Shown one piece after another: positions 37,977-50,902 of a DNA stretch of 64,000 bases. Position 1 is the first letter of the stretch; the number at the start of each line of letters is the position of its first letter. This DNA comes from Combretum micranthum (taxonomy: Eukaryota; Streptophyta; Magnoliopsida; Myrtales; Combretaceae). The notes beneath the pieces are model-generated. The model saw only the letters and a program-made list of their open reading frames with translations. It was not told the DNA's origin and did no database searches. Location of the stretch: NCBI GenBank assembly GCA_024138025.1, contig JAMXBD010001048.1:372001-436000 (forward strand), read 5' to 3'. Position numbers and translations under genes: made by a program.

Positions 37977-39446
37977 TCCAACTTTTGTTTCTGTTTAGGT
38001 TTATTATATGAAGGTGATGATGTTTTGTTGTTATTGATGATGATTTGATGAATGATGGGGATGATGACTTGGTTTTCCTATAGGGATTCTTATGGCCTAG
38101 CTTGGATGTCAGGTGGGTAACATAACCTTATCAGCTTACTTATGCTTGTAAATTAGTTGCACCCATAAGAAAGTAAACATAATTGATTATGTGTAGGGAT
38201 TAGGCATTTGTATGCTAAATGATGATCATATTGCTTGATAGAACATTAAAAACCCAAGTGATCACACATTGCCTGGAATGATTGTATTGTTGTTGTTAAT
38301 GAATGCCTGCTACATTTATTAGTCACTCTAATAAATGAATGTAATACTATATGACTATTAAATTAAAAAGACATGCATTGCACGATAGCATACTTGCATT
38401 AACATTTATGAAGTATGCGCGTCACGTATTATCATTCCTATTTTATGGTAATGCTTAGGGAAATCCAGTGAATCTGGTGAAGGTTATCATAGGATTGTCA
38501 GTTCTATGAAGATAAGTAGGCACAAGGACGTCGTCTGATGAAGGTTGGTATGGAATGATAATACTTAGGGGAATTTAAGGTTCTAAGGTGAAGTGGTGGA
38601 TGTTTTAATAGTATGTATATGTGGGAACAAAATGAGTTTTAAAATGGAAACCTCCCTCCTTAATTCTTTCTAGAAGAAGTTAGAGGCTATGCTTTGTTAA
38701 AATTAGTTTCGAAGGAAATCTTCCCTCCTTTGTTATATCTAAGGAGCAGTTAGAAGTTATGTTGATAATAAATATGGAAATGATAAGGAATTCAAGAAAA
38801 GAAATCCCCTTCTTTGGTTCTTAGATTCTCTTCGTGATACTGGAACTGTCCTTTAACCCCAAGAGAGGGCGTAAACTCCATCGGTTAGATTCCGATCATC
38901 CAAATTGTACATATCATATGGTTGGGTGCTACATTGCATATGATTGTTAATAACACTTATTTGACATTTGCTTATTGTGTGATTTGGTCATGTTATTCAT
39001 TGAGTTATGGATTAGCTCACACCCCCATAGTTTTGTGCAGGTATAATCAGTTGAGGATATGCTAAGAAGTAGAAAGTCTTGAAGACATGAAGATTAGTTT
39101 AGAAAGTTATTTATATGTTTAGTGTCAGGTTTAAAGTTGTATATATATAATGTGAGCTTAGGAAAAGATATAAACCTTTTGTATAATAGTTCAAGGCTTT
39201 TGAACTTGTACTTGTCTATCCTATTTTACTATTTGGTAGGGGATATGACTCTCTGCGGTTTTAGAGCATTATGGGAATTCGTATTTTCGTATCTATAAAT
39301 ATGTTTTTTGTGAAACTAATAGTTGTTTAGTAAACAATATAGAGTTTTGCAATCTCTGACTTGCAAAATAGTTTTCATATCTTGGATGCATACTTAATAT
39401 CATAAGTTCAAGTTTATCCTCTTAGGCTCCCTTTTAGCGCATGATA
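37977..39446 (+). mobile_element. LTR remnant ending near 39446
   Basis: From about 38400 it parallels the end of the solo LTR at 33500-34683: cattgagttatggattagctcac near 38999, gtgcaggtataatcagt, then tatttggtaggggatatgac and ctcccttttagcgcatgata. The final CA is mutated to TA. It may be the right part of the LTR into which the solo LTR at 30305 inserted. Confidence 0.6.
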
Positions 39447-39988
39447 GAGGAGGCCATAACAGACTCTAGAGGGGACCATGAAATATTTTCTCTATACGTG
39501 GTAGATTCCCTTTAGGCTATTTGTTAGCCTGATCCATGAGGCATAATAATACCAGTTGTAAAATGAAATTGTACAAGTACTGTGGCACGGATTTGCTAGG
39601 TGCGAAGGTTAGCCAAAAGGTTACAAGTTGCTAAGGAGATCTAAATATTAGGTCATCGTAGGCCCCCCATCGAGGTTGGGGGTTGTGACTAACTCCTCAT
39701 CACTGCTAACCTCCATCTTCTTGGAAGAATCGAGGTTGGATGTTGGTCCTCTTAAGGTCTTCATGTGGTGGGCTTTGTGTATGCTGACACCAGGCCTAGA
39801 AGCCTATTGGTCTGGGTTTTAGCTCAGTGGGCCTTAGCTGAAAATCTTCTATCAACAACATGGTTTTTATTTAACTTCATAAAAGCCTAATAATTCAACC
39901 ATGATTTTAGCTTTATGGAAAAACCCTTGTTTTGATGAATAACTTACATAAATCTATGAAACTTATAAGTTGTGACAAAAGGGTTTAG
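39447..39988. other. Unassigned intergenic DNA
   Basis: About 540 bp of more balanced composition (with ccccccatcgaggttggggg at about 39662). No protein or RNA gene recognised. Confidence 0.4.
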
Positions 39989-42218
39989 TGTCAAGCCCTG
40001 AGGGGTACTCTAAACATAGCAGTCCATCGTACACAATACTAAAACTTAAGAATCACTACCTTAGTCACATAAAGTCTTACATATCATATACAAGGCGTAT
40101 ATTACAACCAAGGGAATGCATTGGAGTAGCACAATTTGTACTGATAACGATTAAGTAACAAGGTAAAGGGAATACTTATCATAAAACATAAACATTCGAT
40201 TTGCATTAATAACAATTAAGTAATAAGGTAAGAAGAATACTTATCATAAAACATAAACATGGTTGATTACAAATCTTAGGGGCATACCCCCGCAATAGTC
40301 TTCAAGTCCATATAAATATATTTCTTAGTAATCACCAAAATACTAGCATAACATACATTGCATATAATGAAATTACAAAATAACTTCATCCTATATTCCT
40401 ATTGCTTCCATAAGAGTTCAAAATCTACCAATGATTTCCTTAATCTCATGATCTTCAAATAGAGCCGCAAGTATACCTGTTTCAATAAAGATCTATGGGG
40501 GTATAAACTTACAACTAGCTTAGTGAGATATTCCCTTTCGTGCATAACGTGATATCAAACAAGATATTTAATTTTCAGACATACGCAATGCATGCTATGC
40601 AAAAATCACATGATTACACAAATATATATAGTTTCTGAAAACCATATATAGAACAGATTTATCCCTCCGTATTGAAGGTTAGGAATTGTTGATGAAGATT
40701 CTCTCGACCTTCTACTGCTAGTCCCCAAGCACTCGCCCAAAGCATTCGCTTGGCATGGCTTCGAACCTAAAGTCACATTCCCTAAGCGATGTGGATTCAC
40801 TAGGAAAGAGCATGGCCCGTGTCCCAACACGTTAACAGCCCATCCAACTCTAAGCGTAGGAGTAGCAGCCTTCTAAAAGAAATGCGACTCAATGGATGCT
40901 ATGTGTGAACGTTTTATTTTTCTTAAGCCAAACCTTATTAAGGTTTCCTTAGGGCGATCAAACAATTTAGCAAACAACTAGTTAACATACATGTAAGTAG
41001 GCAAAATACTTAAACAAATAATTCAAAATTGTGATATTCTTAATTCTCATTTCATCACACATGCATAAAATCACGCATGTATACATATCACTGAATTCCC
41101 CATACATGTCTATTTTTTATCTTTTCTTATTATACTAATCCCACTTCTTTATAAGCACAAGCAAGGTAACGAAATTAAGAGGAAAAACCCACTCGTCCAT
41201 TTCACAACCTTTTTAGCTGTAGTAATTCTCAAGAAGGGAAATCTCGTATTCCTCATCACCTAGTCAAAAGAAATACCCAGGATGAGTATTTTGTAGTAGA
41301 AGTTTTACTTAAATTTTCTAATTTTATTTCACTAGGTTCGTGAAAAATTATGTATAATGAAATTCCAACTTAAAATGGCCATAACTTGCTTATTTTAACT
41401 TGGAATTTCACATATTATATGTCGTTTTCTACCTATTCAAAAAGATCTATCTATTTATAATATTATTTTTGTCATAAAAAGCCATTTAGATTTGGAGACA
41501 ATAGGGAAAGAATCATTACGAAATTCCAAGTCCTCAAAACACAATTTTTCAAAGTTCTCTTCATCCAAAAATAGATATTTATGTGATTGAAAAATCCTTT
41601 GACTATATATATATATATATATATGGACTCATATTGTATGCATGATTTTAGTGATGTGGCCTCAAAATGAAGTTTGTAAATAATCTTATGAAGATAGAGT
41701 TTTGTGAAGGGTTATTCTTTAACTTGTGATTAATTTGCTATTTTGTAAATTTGTGACTTAGCAACAAGAAAGTCATAATTTAAAATCCTTAAAGGTTTTC
41801 TATTGTTCACAAATTCTCATCGAACAATTTATTTTTATAAAACATGGTTTTCCCTATTTGTGACGTAAAAACTCAAATGTATTTCTTTTTAAAGAATTTT
41901 CTAAGTTTGACTCTTAAACAAAATTCTAATTTTTAGATTTCGTAAGTGTGAAACTTAATTAGAGAAAATCATGATTTCATACTTATTTTTGAGCCCACAT
42001 GTTTTATTTTCATATTAAACTCTTTTAACTAGTTATTTTCCAAAATATGAATCTTTATGTGGTTATGAGAAAAATCATTCCAAGTTGTATAAAAGATGTT
42101 TCAAGTTTTAGTATATGAGAAAAATTTAGTGAGTGACTTATTTTAAATCTTCATACTTACAATATTTCCTTATTAATTCATAGTTTTTTTCTATACATAG
42201 TTTATTACAAGTGAATAT

Positions 42219-43968
42219 TGATCTGAATAGGATGTGTATATAAAATTTCAGATATTACCAGCAAGTATACTGGGTCTTGATCAAGTAATATAGAATGAGT
42301 AGATTATCGTTCCCACAGAGACTAAATTAACTACTAGATTGGTATTAGCTTATACTAATATTTAGGTAATCAAAGTTGATCAATTACTAACTAATTTTAT
42401 CTATATGAATGCAAATGAGAATGTGAGAGATTTATATAAGATGAATGTGGGAAGGAAAAGAATCCATCCTAATCTTTACTAATCATGCTGAATTTATATT
42501 ATATGAACAATTAGGATTATGGATATTTGTAAGAAATTGTTAAAGATCAAAACAAAGTTTTAGTGAACCATAAAATAATCTATTAGCTTCCGCTATACAA
42601 ATTATCAATGGAATCTAATTTATAATCATAAATCTTCCAATTCTATGATTATCTAATATCCCAAATTAACTTCTCCTAATTCCTTAGTGAGAAATTAAAA
42701 TAAAATATTGCATGAAGTACATGGAAAAATTTCTAAATTAAAAGCAAACTTGATTGTTTCCACAAATGTTGTTTGATTTCAATTCATGAATTCCTATGAA
42801 TCTCAATTCTTTTTTCAAATCATCAAAATTCTTATTAATTCAATTTCAGTTAGAAATAAAATAGATAATTAGGATTCAATACAAATATTCCATAATTCTA
42901 ACAATCCTATAACATAAATTCAATAATCATTTTAGCAAAATTAGGACTTCATCACTTCCCACAAAGAAATGTTTAGCTACTCATGGATGATGATTCAAAA
43001 ATCAAATAAGAATATGTAATTGATAGCATTATAAACAAATAATTTAGATAAATGAATTGCATAAAAAGAGATTAGATATCACCAATTCAAGTATCACAAT
43101 CTTCAATATAATTCTGAAAGCTCCCAAATTTCTCTCACAAATATCTATGAAAATGCTAGACTAATTCTATATGAAGTGTACTACTTTACTGCTTGTTGAT
43201 GAATGTTGGAGGGGTAGAACCCCTATTTATAGGAAAAATTTGCAAGACATTAAATGAAATTTGCTGTTTCACTTCGTACGCCGGTAGTTATGGATCCTAT
43301 GCAGGCGGCTTACAGATGGCGTATCATCAATTTTTTCTTCTTTGCGCAGGCAGTGCACTGGCAGCTTTCAACTTCGGTTACACAGGTAGGTCACTTCTAC
43401 GCCGGCAGTTTAGATGTAGATCTAGCCGGCGTATGTGATGAGAAATGAAAGGTTCGGCCAATTTATAACGAAAGCTGCCCCAAAGCCGGCGGCTTTGATA
43501 CCGGCCTAGATACTCCAACAGATTTTGTCTCTTCAATTTCCTTCAAGTAAGTTTTGTCTTCATGTCGCTTCTGATTCTTGATGTACACAGCTTCAATGCC
43601 GACGGCTTACAAGCCGACTTAGATTGTAACTCCTTCAAAGCTGGTGACTTTTCCATTCTGAGCTGTCGGCCTTCAATGTACGTTGGCTTGTTCAACTTCT
43701 ACGCCCATAGCTTTTGAGGCGACGTAAATTGGTTGATTCAAAGGTTGGCAAAGCTGGCGTATAAGCAGCGGCCTTGAGGAAGCCGTTTGAACGCCGCGTC
43801 TTTGAATGTTGAAATGCCGCGTCTCTTCAATTTTACAATTTCCACTTCAAAGTTTCTTGTTTTGATTTCTTAGTCCAAATTATCCTGAAACATGAATTTA
43901 ATCAAAACAAATAATCCATTCTAGCTCTTATAAAACATCAACAAGTTGTATAAAATATGATCTTATCA
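42219..43968 (-). repeat. Athila 3' LTR
   Basis: A 1750 bp copy from TGATCTGAATAGGATG to ATGATCTTATCA. A minus-strand TATA box (cctataaatag, 43223-43233) lies below a CCGGC-rich U3 region (about 43270-43830). Relative to the other LTR, many CG and CNG sites of that region are changed to TG or CA here. Small indels are also numerous. Confidence 0.92.
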
Positions 43969-43982
43969 ATTCCCCCACACTT
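43969..43982 (-). other. Athila polypurine tract
   Basis: On the minus strand the run agtgtgggggaat abuts the start of the 3' LTR. It would prime plus-strand DNA synthesis. Confidence 0.85.
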
Positions 43983-45454
43983 GAACTTTTGCTTGTCCTC
44001 CAGCAAAAAGAAGAACAAAATGAAATCTCTTATAGAAGTACAACTTTCCCCAATTAATCACAATTTCTTTAACTTGTTTTTCTTGTATCTATTGCTCTAA
44101 CCATGCCAATTTCTGTAATTAGAGTACTATAATCAAAATTAGGAGTTAATCCAAACAAAACAAGTTTTATCTCAACTTTTAACAAAAGAACATTCTATTC
44201 AAAGCAAATACTCAATCCACTAAGGAAAAATACTCATTTAATCTTCATGGATTTCTAGCTTATAATATTCTAAGTAACACTAAATGAAAGCATGCGGTAT
44301 CTACTTTTTCCTTAGAATTTCTCCTTCTTTATTATAAGTCTCCTTTATTTGCATTCACTTTTCTTTTTCTTTTTCAAGCATTTATTTTCTTTTTGGGAGG
44401 TTTTTGCCTCCATCTTTTTGCTTTTCAAAGCTCATTAATTGAACTTTTTCCTTTCCTCCCTTCTCGTTATAGTGAGTTCATTGAGTCGGCACATCTCAGG
44501 CTCATCACCTAAGTGACCAGGTTTCAAAATACCCCTAAGAACTCTTCCTCACTTTAACATTCAAGTTCAAATACTCATAACTCAAAATTTCAAGTCAAAG
44601 GAGTAGTGGCTATGCTTGTTTCTTTCTTTTTGAATGCAATAACAATATCAAAGACTTATTTTTATAAAGGATCACTAAGTTTAAAAGTTTCTTCTGCCTC
44701 TTTCACTAAGTGTTATAATTCAAAGAATATATACAAACTAAAATTTCCTAGAAGTAGACCTGTTTATTTTTCACAAAAGAACTTGACCAGCTCTTAAATT
44801 TCCAATTCCAAAGTTAAAAATAAAGTAAACTTGTTTCTTAAGGATTTTACAACTTAATTTTAACTTAGTAAACCAATCACAACAGCAGATGAGTAAGATA
44901 CTTTTACAAGTTAATTTCATTGCTTTTAGTCTTAACTCTGTACTATCTCCAGTTTCAAGAGATTTTTGAAAAAAATTTGGTAGAATTTCCTCATAATTTG
45001 CTTTTAAACCAAAAATACAAGATGGGTATAAATAACATCAATTCAGACAACAGATCATAATCACAACTTCTAACTTAACACTTCATTCAATTTATCCCTT
45101 CTCCCACACTTCAACTAAACAGTGTCCTCACTGTTTTGCAACAATTTAAATCATAGGAAAGAATAAGAAAAAGAATTTGATACTTCCCCGAAGTCAGTTG
45201 TTTCATAGTCATCAAAATTTGCATTGCAAGAGAATTTTTGCTTTGCTGGCTTTCCTGTAATCACTACAAAAGAAAAAACAAAAACAAAAATAAAAGCAGA
45301 AAAATAAAGGAGTCCACCCACAGGAACGTGGGTGCTCAAAATATATACAGGCCAAGATAAAAAATAAATAACAATAAAGATCAAATGAGAGCTAGCAGGG
45401 TCTCTAGCTCTCTGGCCCTGGACTGCCTCTGCTACTATGCTCAGGAGTATGTTT
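43983..45454. other. Athila 3' non-coding region
   Basis: AT-rich sequence between the env-like ORF and the polypurine tract. Long untranslated 3' regions are usual in Athila. No reading frame of note. Confidence 0.6.
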
Positions 45455-46674
45455 CTAATTGTCTCCTAGGCTAGTTGTCCGTGTACGCCCCGAATTGAGT
45501 TTGTCTATGTGATGTGACTCAGAGGAAGTCTCGTATGTCATCCTGGCCCCTGTCTCTGGGCTCAAGCAACAGATGGTCGTCTTCAACGCCTCAAAGATAG
45601 ACTTTCTAAATTTCTTGTTCTTCTTTCTCTCCTTTTCTTGTCTATCCCTGAGCCCCTGGCTTTGCTTCTTTAGCTCCTCAACATCCAGCCTAAGCTGGTC
45701 CATACCGTATGTGGAAGAAGTACCTATAGGAGGAGGAGGAGGAGCAGATGTGGATGGAATCTCAAATGGAGCATCTCCAGGAAAGATATCCTGGAACTTG
45801 ACCTCCTCCAGTACCGGTGGCTGAGCTCCCCTGGGGTTTTTCAGCAATCCCCAGCCTCGAAATGGTGCAAATGAGATCTTCCTGCACTCAAATATCTCAT
45901 CATCCTGTGGAGGCTCAAAAATATCCATCCCTTTCAGCAATCTGGTGATGTAGCTACCACAACACAGGACTCGAGTCCTGGTATCATCTGCCTACTTGTA
46001 GATGAAATTTGCTATCTCCACCCCAAGATCAATCCTGTAGCCTCTAATAAGGCTAAACAAATAGAACATGTCAAACTAGTCACCTTGTGTGACTAGTTTT
46101 CTTGCAACTCAGGGTGTGCAAGAATGTGGTGGAGCAGCTTGTGCTCAACAGCACGAAATGATGTGGCCAATGACTTAGAGGAAACGAAGGGCTCATTTGC
46201 TCTATCAGGAGCAACCAGCTGAAACCAATAAGCCTCCTGGGTCATGTGATCATCCCCCTCAGGCCAACTATTTGGCAGATTCCTATTATCCTCTTCTTCA
46301 TCATATAATCCCAGTATTTGCCCATTTGCTTTAACTTGACCTCCTTGATCTCTCCATATGCCTGGAATTGAAAAGTGGACTCAGCTCGGTCTGGGATATT
46401 TTTTAAAAAAATCAATGGTCAAGTTCTTGTATGCAGGCTCCCTTATATCAAATAATCGGATCCAAGCTGGATCTTGGATCATCTCTCTGATCTTATCAAT
46501 AATCCCAAACTCATCTAGTAGGCACCAATCTAAATACTGAGTATTTTGGAAGTCCATCTTGACTAGCCTCTTTTTCCGATCCTTTGCATACTGCTGACTG
46601 GACAGCAGATTTCTGGTCTGTGAACCAGATGTAGAGGCGTCAGTCGTCTTTTGTCGTTTTTGCCTAGGAGCCAT
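45455..46674 (-). pseudogene. Athila env-like / ORF-1-type protein
   Basis: The ATG at 46674 (minus) opens MAPRQKRQKTTDASTSG, a basic N-terminus, then FQNTQYLDWCLLDEFGIIDK and DIREPAYKNLTIDFFKKYPR, where the first frame ends at 46381. Shifted frames continue with FQAYGEIKEV, NSWPEGDDHMTQEAYWFQLV and VEHKLLHHILAHPE. The last open frame (45940-45455) has ISFAPFRGWGLLKNPRGAQP, a proline stretch and a charged heptad-like segment (LRLDVEELKKQSQGLRDRQE) likely to form a coiled coil. Position after integrase and content fit the env-like ORF of Athila (ATHILA ORF-1 family in my memory). No fusion peptide or clear membrane helix is seen. At least two frame breaks or stops interrupt it. Function unknown. 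Confidence 0.75.
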
Positions 46675-46676
46675 TC

Positions 46677-47366
46677 CTACAAATAATTTGAACTTAATTA
46701 GAACAAGGAATGCACAATTTTAATGACTACAATCCTAATTTATGCCTAAAAAATGATTTAAAACAATTTAGATCATAGACATATAATTAAGTGAAACTAT
46801 TAATCATGGAATTGAATGGAGCATTTACACTTGCAAAACAAAATGACAGCTGGCAGCTTAGATTGGCCAGCTTAGAATTGAACGTTGTAATTTCAAAATT
46901 TTCAAACAAAATTTTTCATTAAAAGTCCCAAAAAACACTTTTATACTGAATTTTTCATCAAAATTGAGCATAATTCCAAATTCCAAGTTCATTCGAGCAA
47001 AATTGAGCACAATGTATTAAGTGAAGCTACTAATTAATATGTAAAATCTACAAATCCAGCAGCCACACTATCAATTCCAAAAAAACCCCAAATTCGAATT
47101 TGAAACACCCTCAACATCTCAAGAACCCTAATTTTCCAATTGAACATTAATCATATATCAACACAGAACAAATTGGAATAATAATGTATGGAACCAAAAT
47201 TCACTTTCAACAGACTGTCAAAATCATCCAAGTAATCAAATCAATCAAGAGCCGAAATCAATATCAATGTCAGCAATCCATACCCAATTCGACAAATTGT
47301 ATAAATATAATGCAATGTAATGGATTTGAAGCTGAAAACTAAGAACAAAGATCATTGTAAACTTAC
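46677..47366 (-). other. Candidate intron ahead of the env-like ORF
   Basis: On the minus strand a donor-like ccaa|gtaagt at 47366 is followed 690 nt later by an acceptor-like atttgtag at 46677, two bases before the env-like ATG. The tract between is AT-rich. Upstream lies a CT-rich leader-like stretch. Splicing here would give a short-leader messenger for the env-like ORF; this is inferred from motifs only. Confidence 0.4.
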
Positions 47367-47479
47367 TTGGACAGATGGATTCAACGCAGTGGAGGAGAGG
47401 AATGGGTAAGATTCGTCGAGTGAGAGTAAAAGAGAGTGGATATGAGAGGAATGAGAAAGAGAGAGAGATCGTACCTGTT

Positions 47480-47935
47480 AAATGCAGAATTGCAGAACGT
47501 ACGCCGGCATTTTCTGTCGTGTACGCCGGTGCTTATCTACCGGTGTAAGTGAAATAAATTCATGCCGAGAGCAAAAAGCTGGCAGCTTACCCATATACAC
47601 TGCCGGCATACTGGTCTACGCCGGCTCAAAGCTGGCGGCTTATATTCCCAGGTACCGGCTTTGATCGGGAATTTTCAAAACCCAAGAAATCTTCAACATA
47701 CGCTGCCAGACACCGGCGGCTTAGGAGCCGGTGTAATTGTTGGTCCAAACGCTGGCACATAAGCCGACAGCCTTTACCTTCCCTTGCCGGCTTCTTCTGC
47801 GGTGCTCACCTACTCCTGTACTGACTTTTACGCTGGCTCAAAGCCGGCGGCTTACAACCGCTTTCCTTGATTTTCCAGAGCGGGCTCAAGGCTGGCAGCC
47901 TTGAGCCGGCTTTCAGCTTTTCCATTTTTTTAACC
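47480..47935. repeat. CCGGC-rich array inside Athila
   Basis: About 450 bp with tacgccggc, taccggtgtaa, aagctggcggctta, ggagccggtgtaa and caaagccggcggcttac. The words match those of the U3 part of the Athila LTRs. On the minus strand it lies between integrase and the CT-rich leader of the env-like ORF. Confidence 0.8.
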
Positions 47936-48089
47936 ATATCCTGTCCACACTAAAAACAAAGTTAGTAAAAACAAAACAATTAATCTACAATTAAACATGG
48001 GTTGCCTCCCAAGAAGCGCTTAGTTTAGAGTCGCTTAGCCCGACTTTTCCAATTCCTTTCATGGTTCCTTCAATTCATGACAGTGGAAG

Positions 48090-49497
48090 CACTATCATGG
48101 TTTTCCCTTTCATAAAAATGTTTGAGCAAATGCCCATTCACCTTAAAAGTCCGATTATCATCAGTTTTCAACTTATAGCACCATAGGGAAAAACTTTGGC
48201 AATCTCAAACGGTCCTGACCATCTTGATCTCAACTTTCCTGGAAACAACTTCAAACGGGAGTTATAGAGTAAAACTTTTTGTCCAGGCAAAAACTCCCGC
48301 TTGATTATGTTTCTATCATGCCATTTTTCGCTCGTTCCTTGTAGATACGAGAATTTCATAAGCTTCATTCCTCCATTCATCCAATTGATTCAATTGAAGC
48401 AATCTTTTCTCACCTGCAGCTTTTTCATCAAAATTAAGGAATTTAATGGCCCAATATGCCTTGTGCTCAAGTTCTACAGGAAGATGACATGATTTACCAT
48501 AAACAATCATATATGGGGACATTCCAATAGGGGTTTTAAAAGCAGTTCTATAAGCCCATAATGCATCATCTAATTTTAAAGACCAATCTTTTCTAGATGC
48601 ATTAACAGTTTTTTCCAAAATTCTTTTGATCTCCCTATTGGATACCTCAACTTGTCCACTTGTTTGTGGATGATAGGGGGTAGCAATTTTGTGTGTAACA
48701 CCATATTTTGATAAAAGCTTTTCAAATTGCTTGTTACAAAAATGTGATCCCCCATCACTAATGATAGCTCTAGGCACCCCAAATCTGGTAAAAATATTCT
48801 TTTTCAAAAATTTCAAAACTACTCGGGCATCATTTGTTTGTAAAGCAACAGCTTCCACCCATTTTGAAACATAATCAACTGCCACAAGTATATATTTGTT
48901 TGAAAAAGATGAGGGAAAAGGACCCATGAAGTCAATTCCCCATACATCAAAAAGCTCAATTACCAAGATATTGTTTTGTGGTAATTCATGTTTCTTGGAA
49001 ATATTACCAGTTCTTTGACATTGAGCACAAGACAATAAATATTTCCTGCAATCACGAAACAAATTAGGCCAATAAAATCCAGATGATAAGACCTTAGCTA
49101 CAGTCCTTTGAAAACCAAAATGACCTCCAGCTTCTTTTGAATGACAATGCTCAATAATGCTAAGCTGTTCAGATTCAGGCACACAACGTCTAATTACTTG
49201 GTCAGCACATTTTTTGAACAAATATGGTTCGTCCCAAAAATAGCTTTTCACATCATGCAAAAACTTTTTCTTTTGTTGGTAGGACAAACCATATGGAATG
49301 ATTTTGCTAACCAAATAATTGACATAATCAGCATACCAAGGCAAATTTAGGATCTCTACTGCATGCAATTGTTCATCAGGAAACTTTTCATTGATAGGAA
49401 TATCTAGACTATCAGATTCTAGTCTAGATAAATGATCAGCAATCACATTCTCAGTTCCCTTCTTATCCTTAATCTCAAGATCAAATTCTTGCAGCAA
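48090..49497 (-). pseudogene. Athila integrase
   Basis: The frame 49497-48316 begins with the end of RNase H ([20 protein letters not shown]) and then holds a zinc-binding module ([23 protein letters not shown]). The catalytic core has its three acidic residues ([43 protein letters not shown]). The end [20 protein letters not shown] is followed, after a frame change near 48380-48316, by the C-terminal strand [20 protein letters not shown] and [12 protein letters not shown]. All catalytic residues survive; only the C-terminal domain is displaced. There is no chromodomain, as expected for this lineage. Confidence 0.93.
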
Positions 49498-49958
49498 TAA
49501 TCCATCTAATCAACCTTGGCTTTGCATCAGCTTTAGCAAACAAGTATTTCAAAGCAGCATGGTCAGTATATACTATGACTTTAGATCCTATCAGATAAGG
49601 CCTAAACTTGTCACAAGCAAATATAACAGCAAGAAGTTCCTTTTCAGTTGTGGCATAGTTTCTTTGAGCCTCATTTAAAGTCCGACTAGCATAGTATATA
49701 ACATGGAATAACTTACCTCTTCTTTGACCCAATACTGCTCCTACAGCAAAGTCGCTGGCATCACACATAAGTTCAAAAGGCAGCTCCCAATCAGGTGCAA
49801 CAATCACTGGGTAGATGTGAGCTTCTCCTTTAATAAGTTAAATGCCTGCAAACAATTGTCATCAAAATCAAACACTGTGTCTTTCTCAAGAAGATTGCAA
49901 AGGGGTTTAGAAATTTTTGAGAAATCTTTAATAAATCTTCTATAAAAACCTGCATGTC
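49481..49958 (-). pseudogene. Athila RNase H
   Basis: 49807-49481 reads [40 protein letters not shown] and [20 protein letters not shown], the acidic-site strands of retroelement RNase H. The preceding bases to 49958, in another frame, give RSFLGHAGFYRRFIKDFSKI, the connection from RT. A stop at about 49808 and a frame change at 49959 separate the parts. Confidence 0.9.
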
Positions 49959-50873
49959 CTAAAAAACTTCTAATCCCTTAACAGTGGTTGGTGGTAATTT
50001 TTCAATGATCTCAATTTTTGCCTTATCAACTTCAATTCCTCTAACTGAAACTTTGTGACCCAAAACAATCCCTTCTCTTACCATAAAATGACATTTTTCC
50101 CAATTTAAAATCAAATTTGTGTCTTTGCATCTTTGAAGAACACAAGCTAAGTTTTCTAAACATGCTTCAAAAGACTTTCCAAAAACAGAAAAATCATCCA
50201 TAAAAATTTCAATAAAATTCTCAAGCATGTCAGAAAAAATAGCCATCATACACCTTTGAAAAGTAGCAGGTGCATTGCAAAGACCAAAGGGCATCCTCCT
50301 AAAAGCAAAAGTGCCATAGGGACAAGTAAAAGTGGTTTTTTCTTGGTCATCAGGAGATATAGAAATTTGATTGTAACCAGAATAACCATCTAAAAAGCAA
50401 TAATAATCATGCCCTGCAAGTTTTTCTAACATCTGATCAATGAAAGGGAGGGGAAAGTGGTCTTTTCTGGTGGCATCATTTAATTTTCTATAATCAATGC
50501 AAACTCCACCCAGTTACAGTACGAGTAGGAATTAAGTGATTTTCTTCATTTTTCACAACAGTCATACCACCTTTCTTTGGCACAACTTGAACTGGACTTA
50601 CCCACTTACTATCAGAGATAGGATAGATAATACCTGCATCAAGGAGTTTCAAAACTTCCTTTTTTACTACCTCCTTAAGTGTTGGGTTAGTCTCCTCTGT
50701 GGTTGAACGGTTTTGTACTCAGCTTCCATCAAGATCTTGTGAGTACAAATGATAGGGCTAATTCCCTTGATATCAGCAATAGTCCACCCAATTGCTTCTT
50801 TATGCTTCCTTAGAACTCCAAGCAGCTGCTGCTCTTGTTCACCTGTCAAGTAAGATGAAACAATTATTGGCAA
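49959..50873 (-). pseudogene. Athila reverse transcriptase
   Basis: Two open pieces, 50873-50667 and 50432-49959. The first has GVLRKHKEAIGWTIADIKGI and ends near the proline-rich lead-in to RT. Between them, in shifted frames, LLDAGIIYPISDSKWVSPVQ and VVPKKGGMTVV are visible, and the IDYRKLN-like part is damaged. The second has CFLDGYSGYNQI, FAFRRMPFGLCNAPATFQRC and the catalytic FMDDFSVFG. The active-site aspartates are present, but the domain is interrupted twice. Confidence 0.92.
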
Positions 50874-50902
50874 AGTATCTCCAGTTCCTAGAAAAGCATA
50901 TT

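Noticed and set aside
34684..39446. Full boundaries for the LTR remnants ending at 37976 and 39446
   Set aside because: 3' ends are clear, but no matching 5' end or target duplication was found, so complete elements were not called.
45573..45824. Plus-strand ORF opposite the env-like gene
   Set aside because: Shadow of the minus-strand coding sequence.
47480..47935. CCGGC array considered as a CRISPR-like or satellite array
   Set aside because: Spacing and unit length are irregular, the context is a plant retrotransposon, and no unit repeats in strict tandem.
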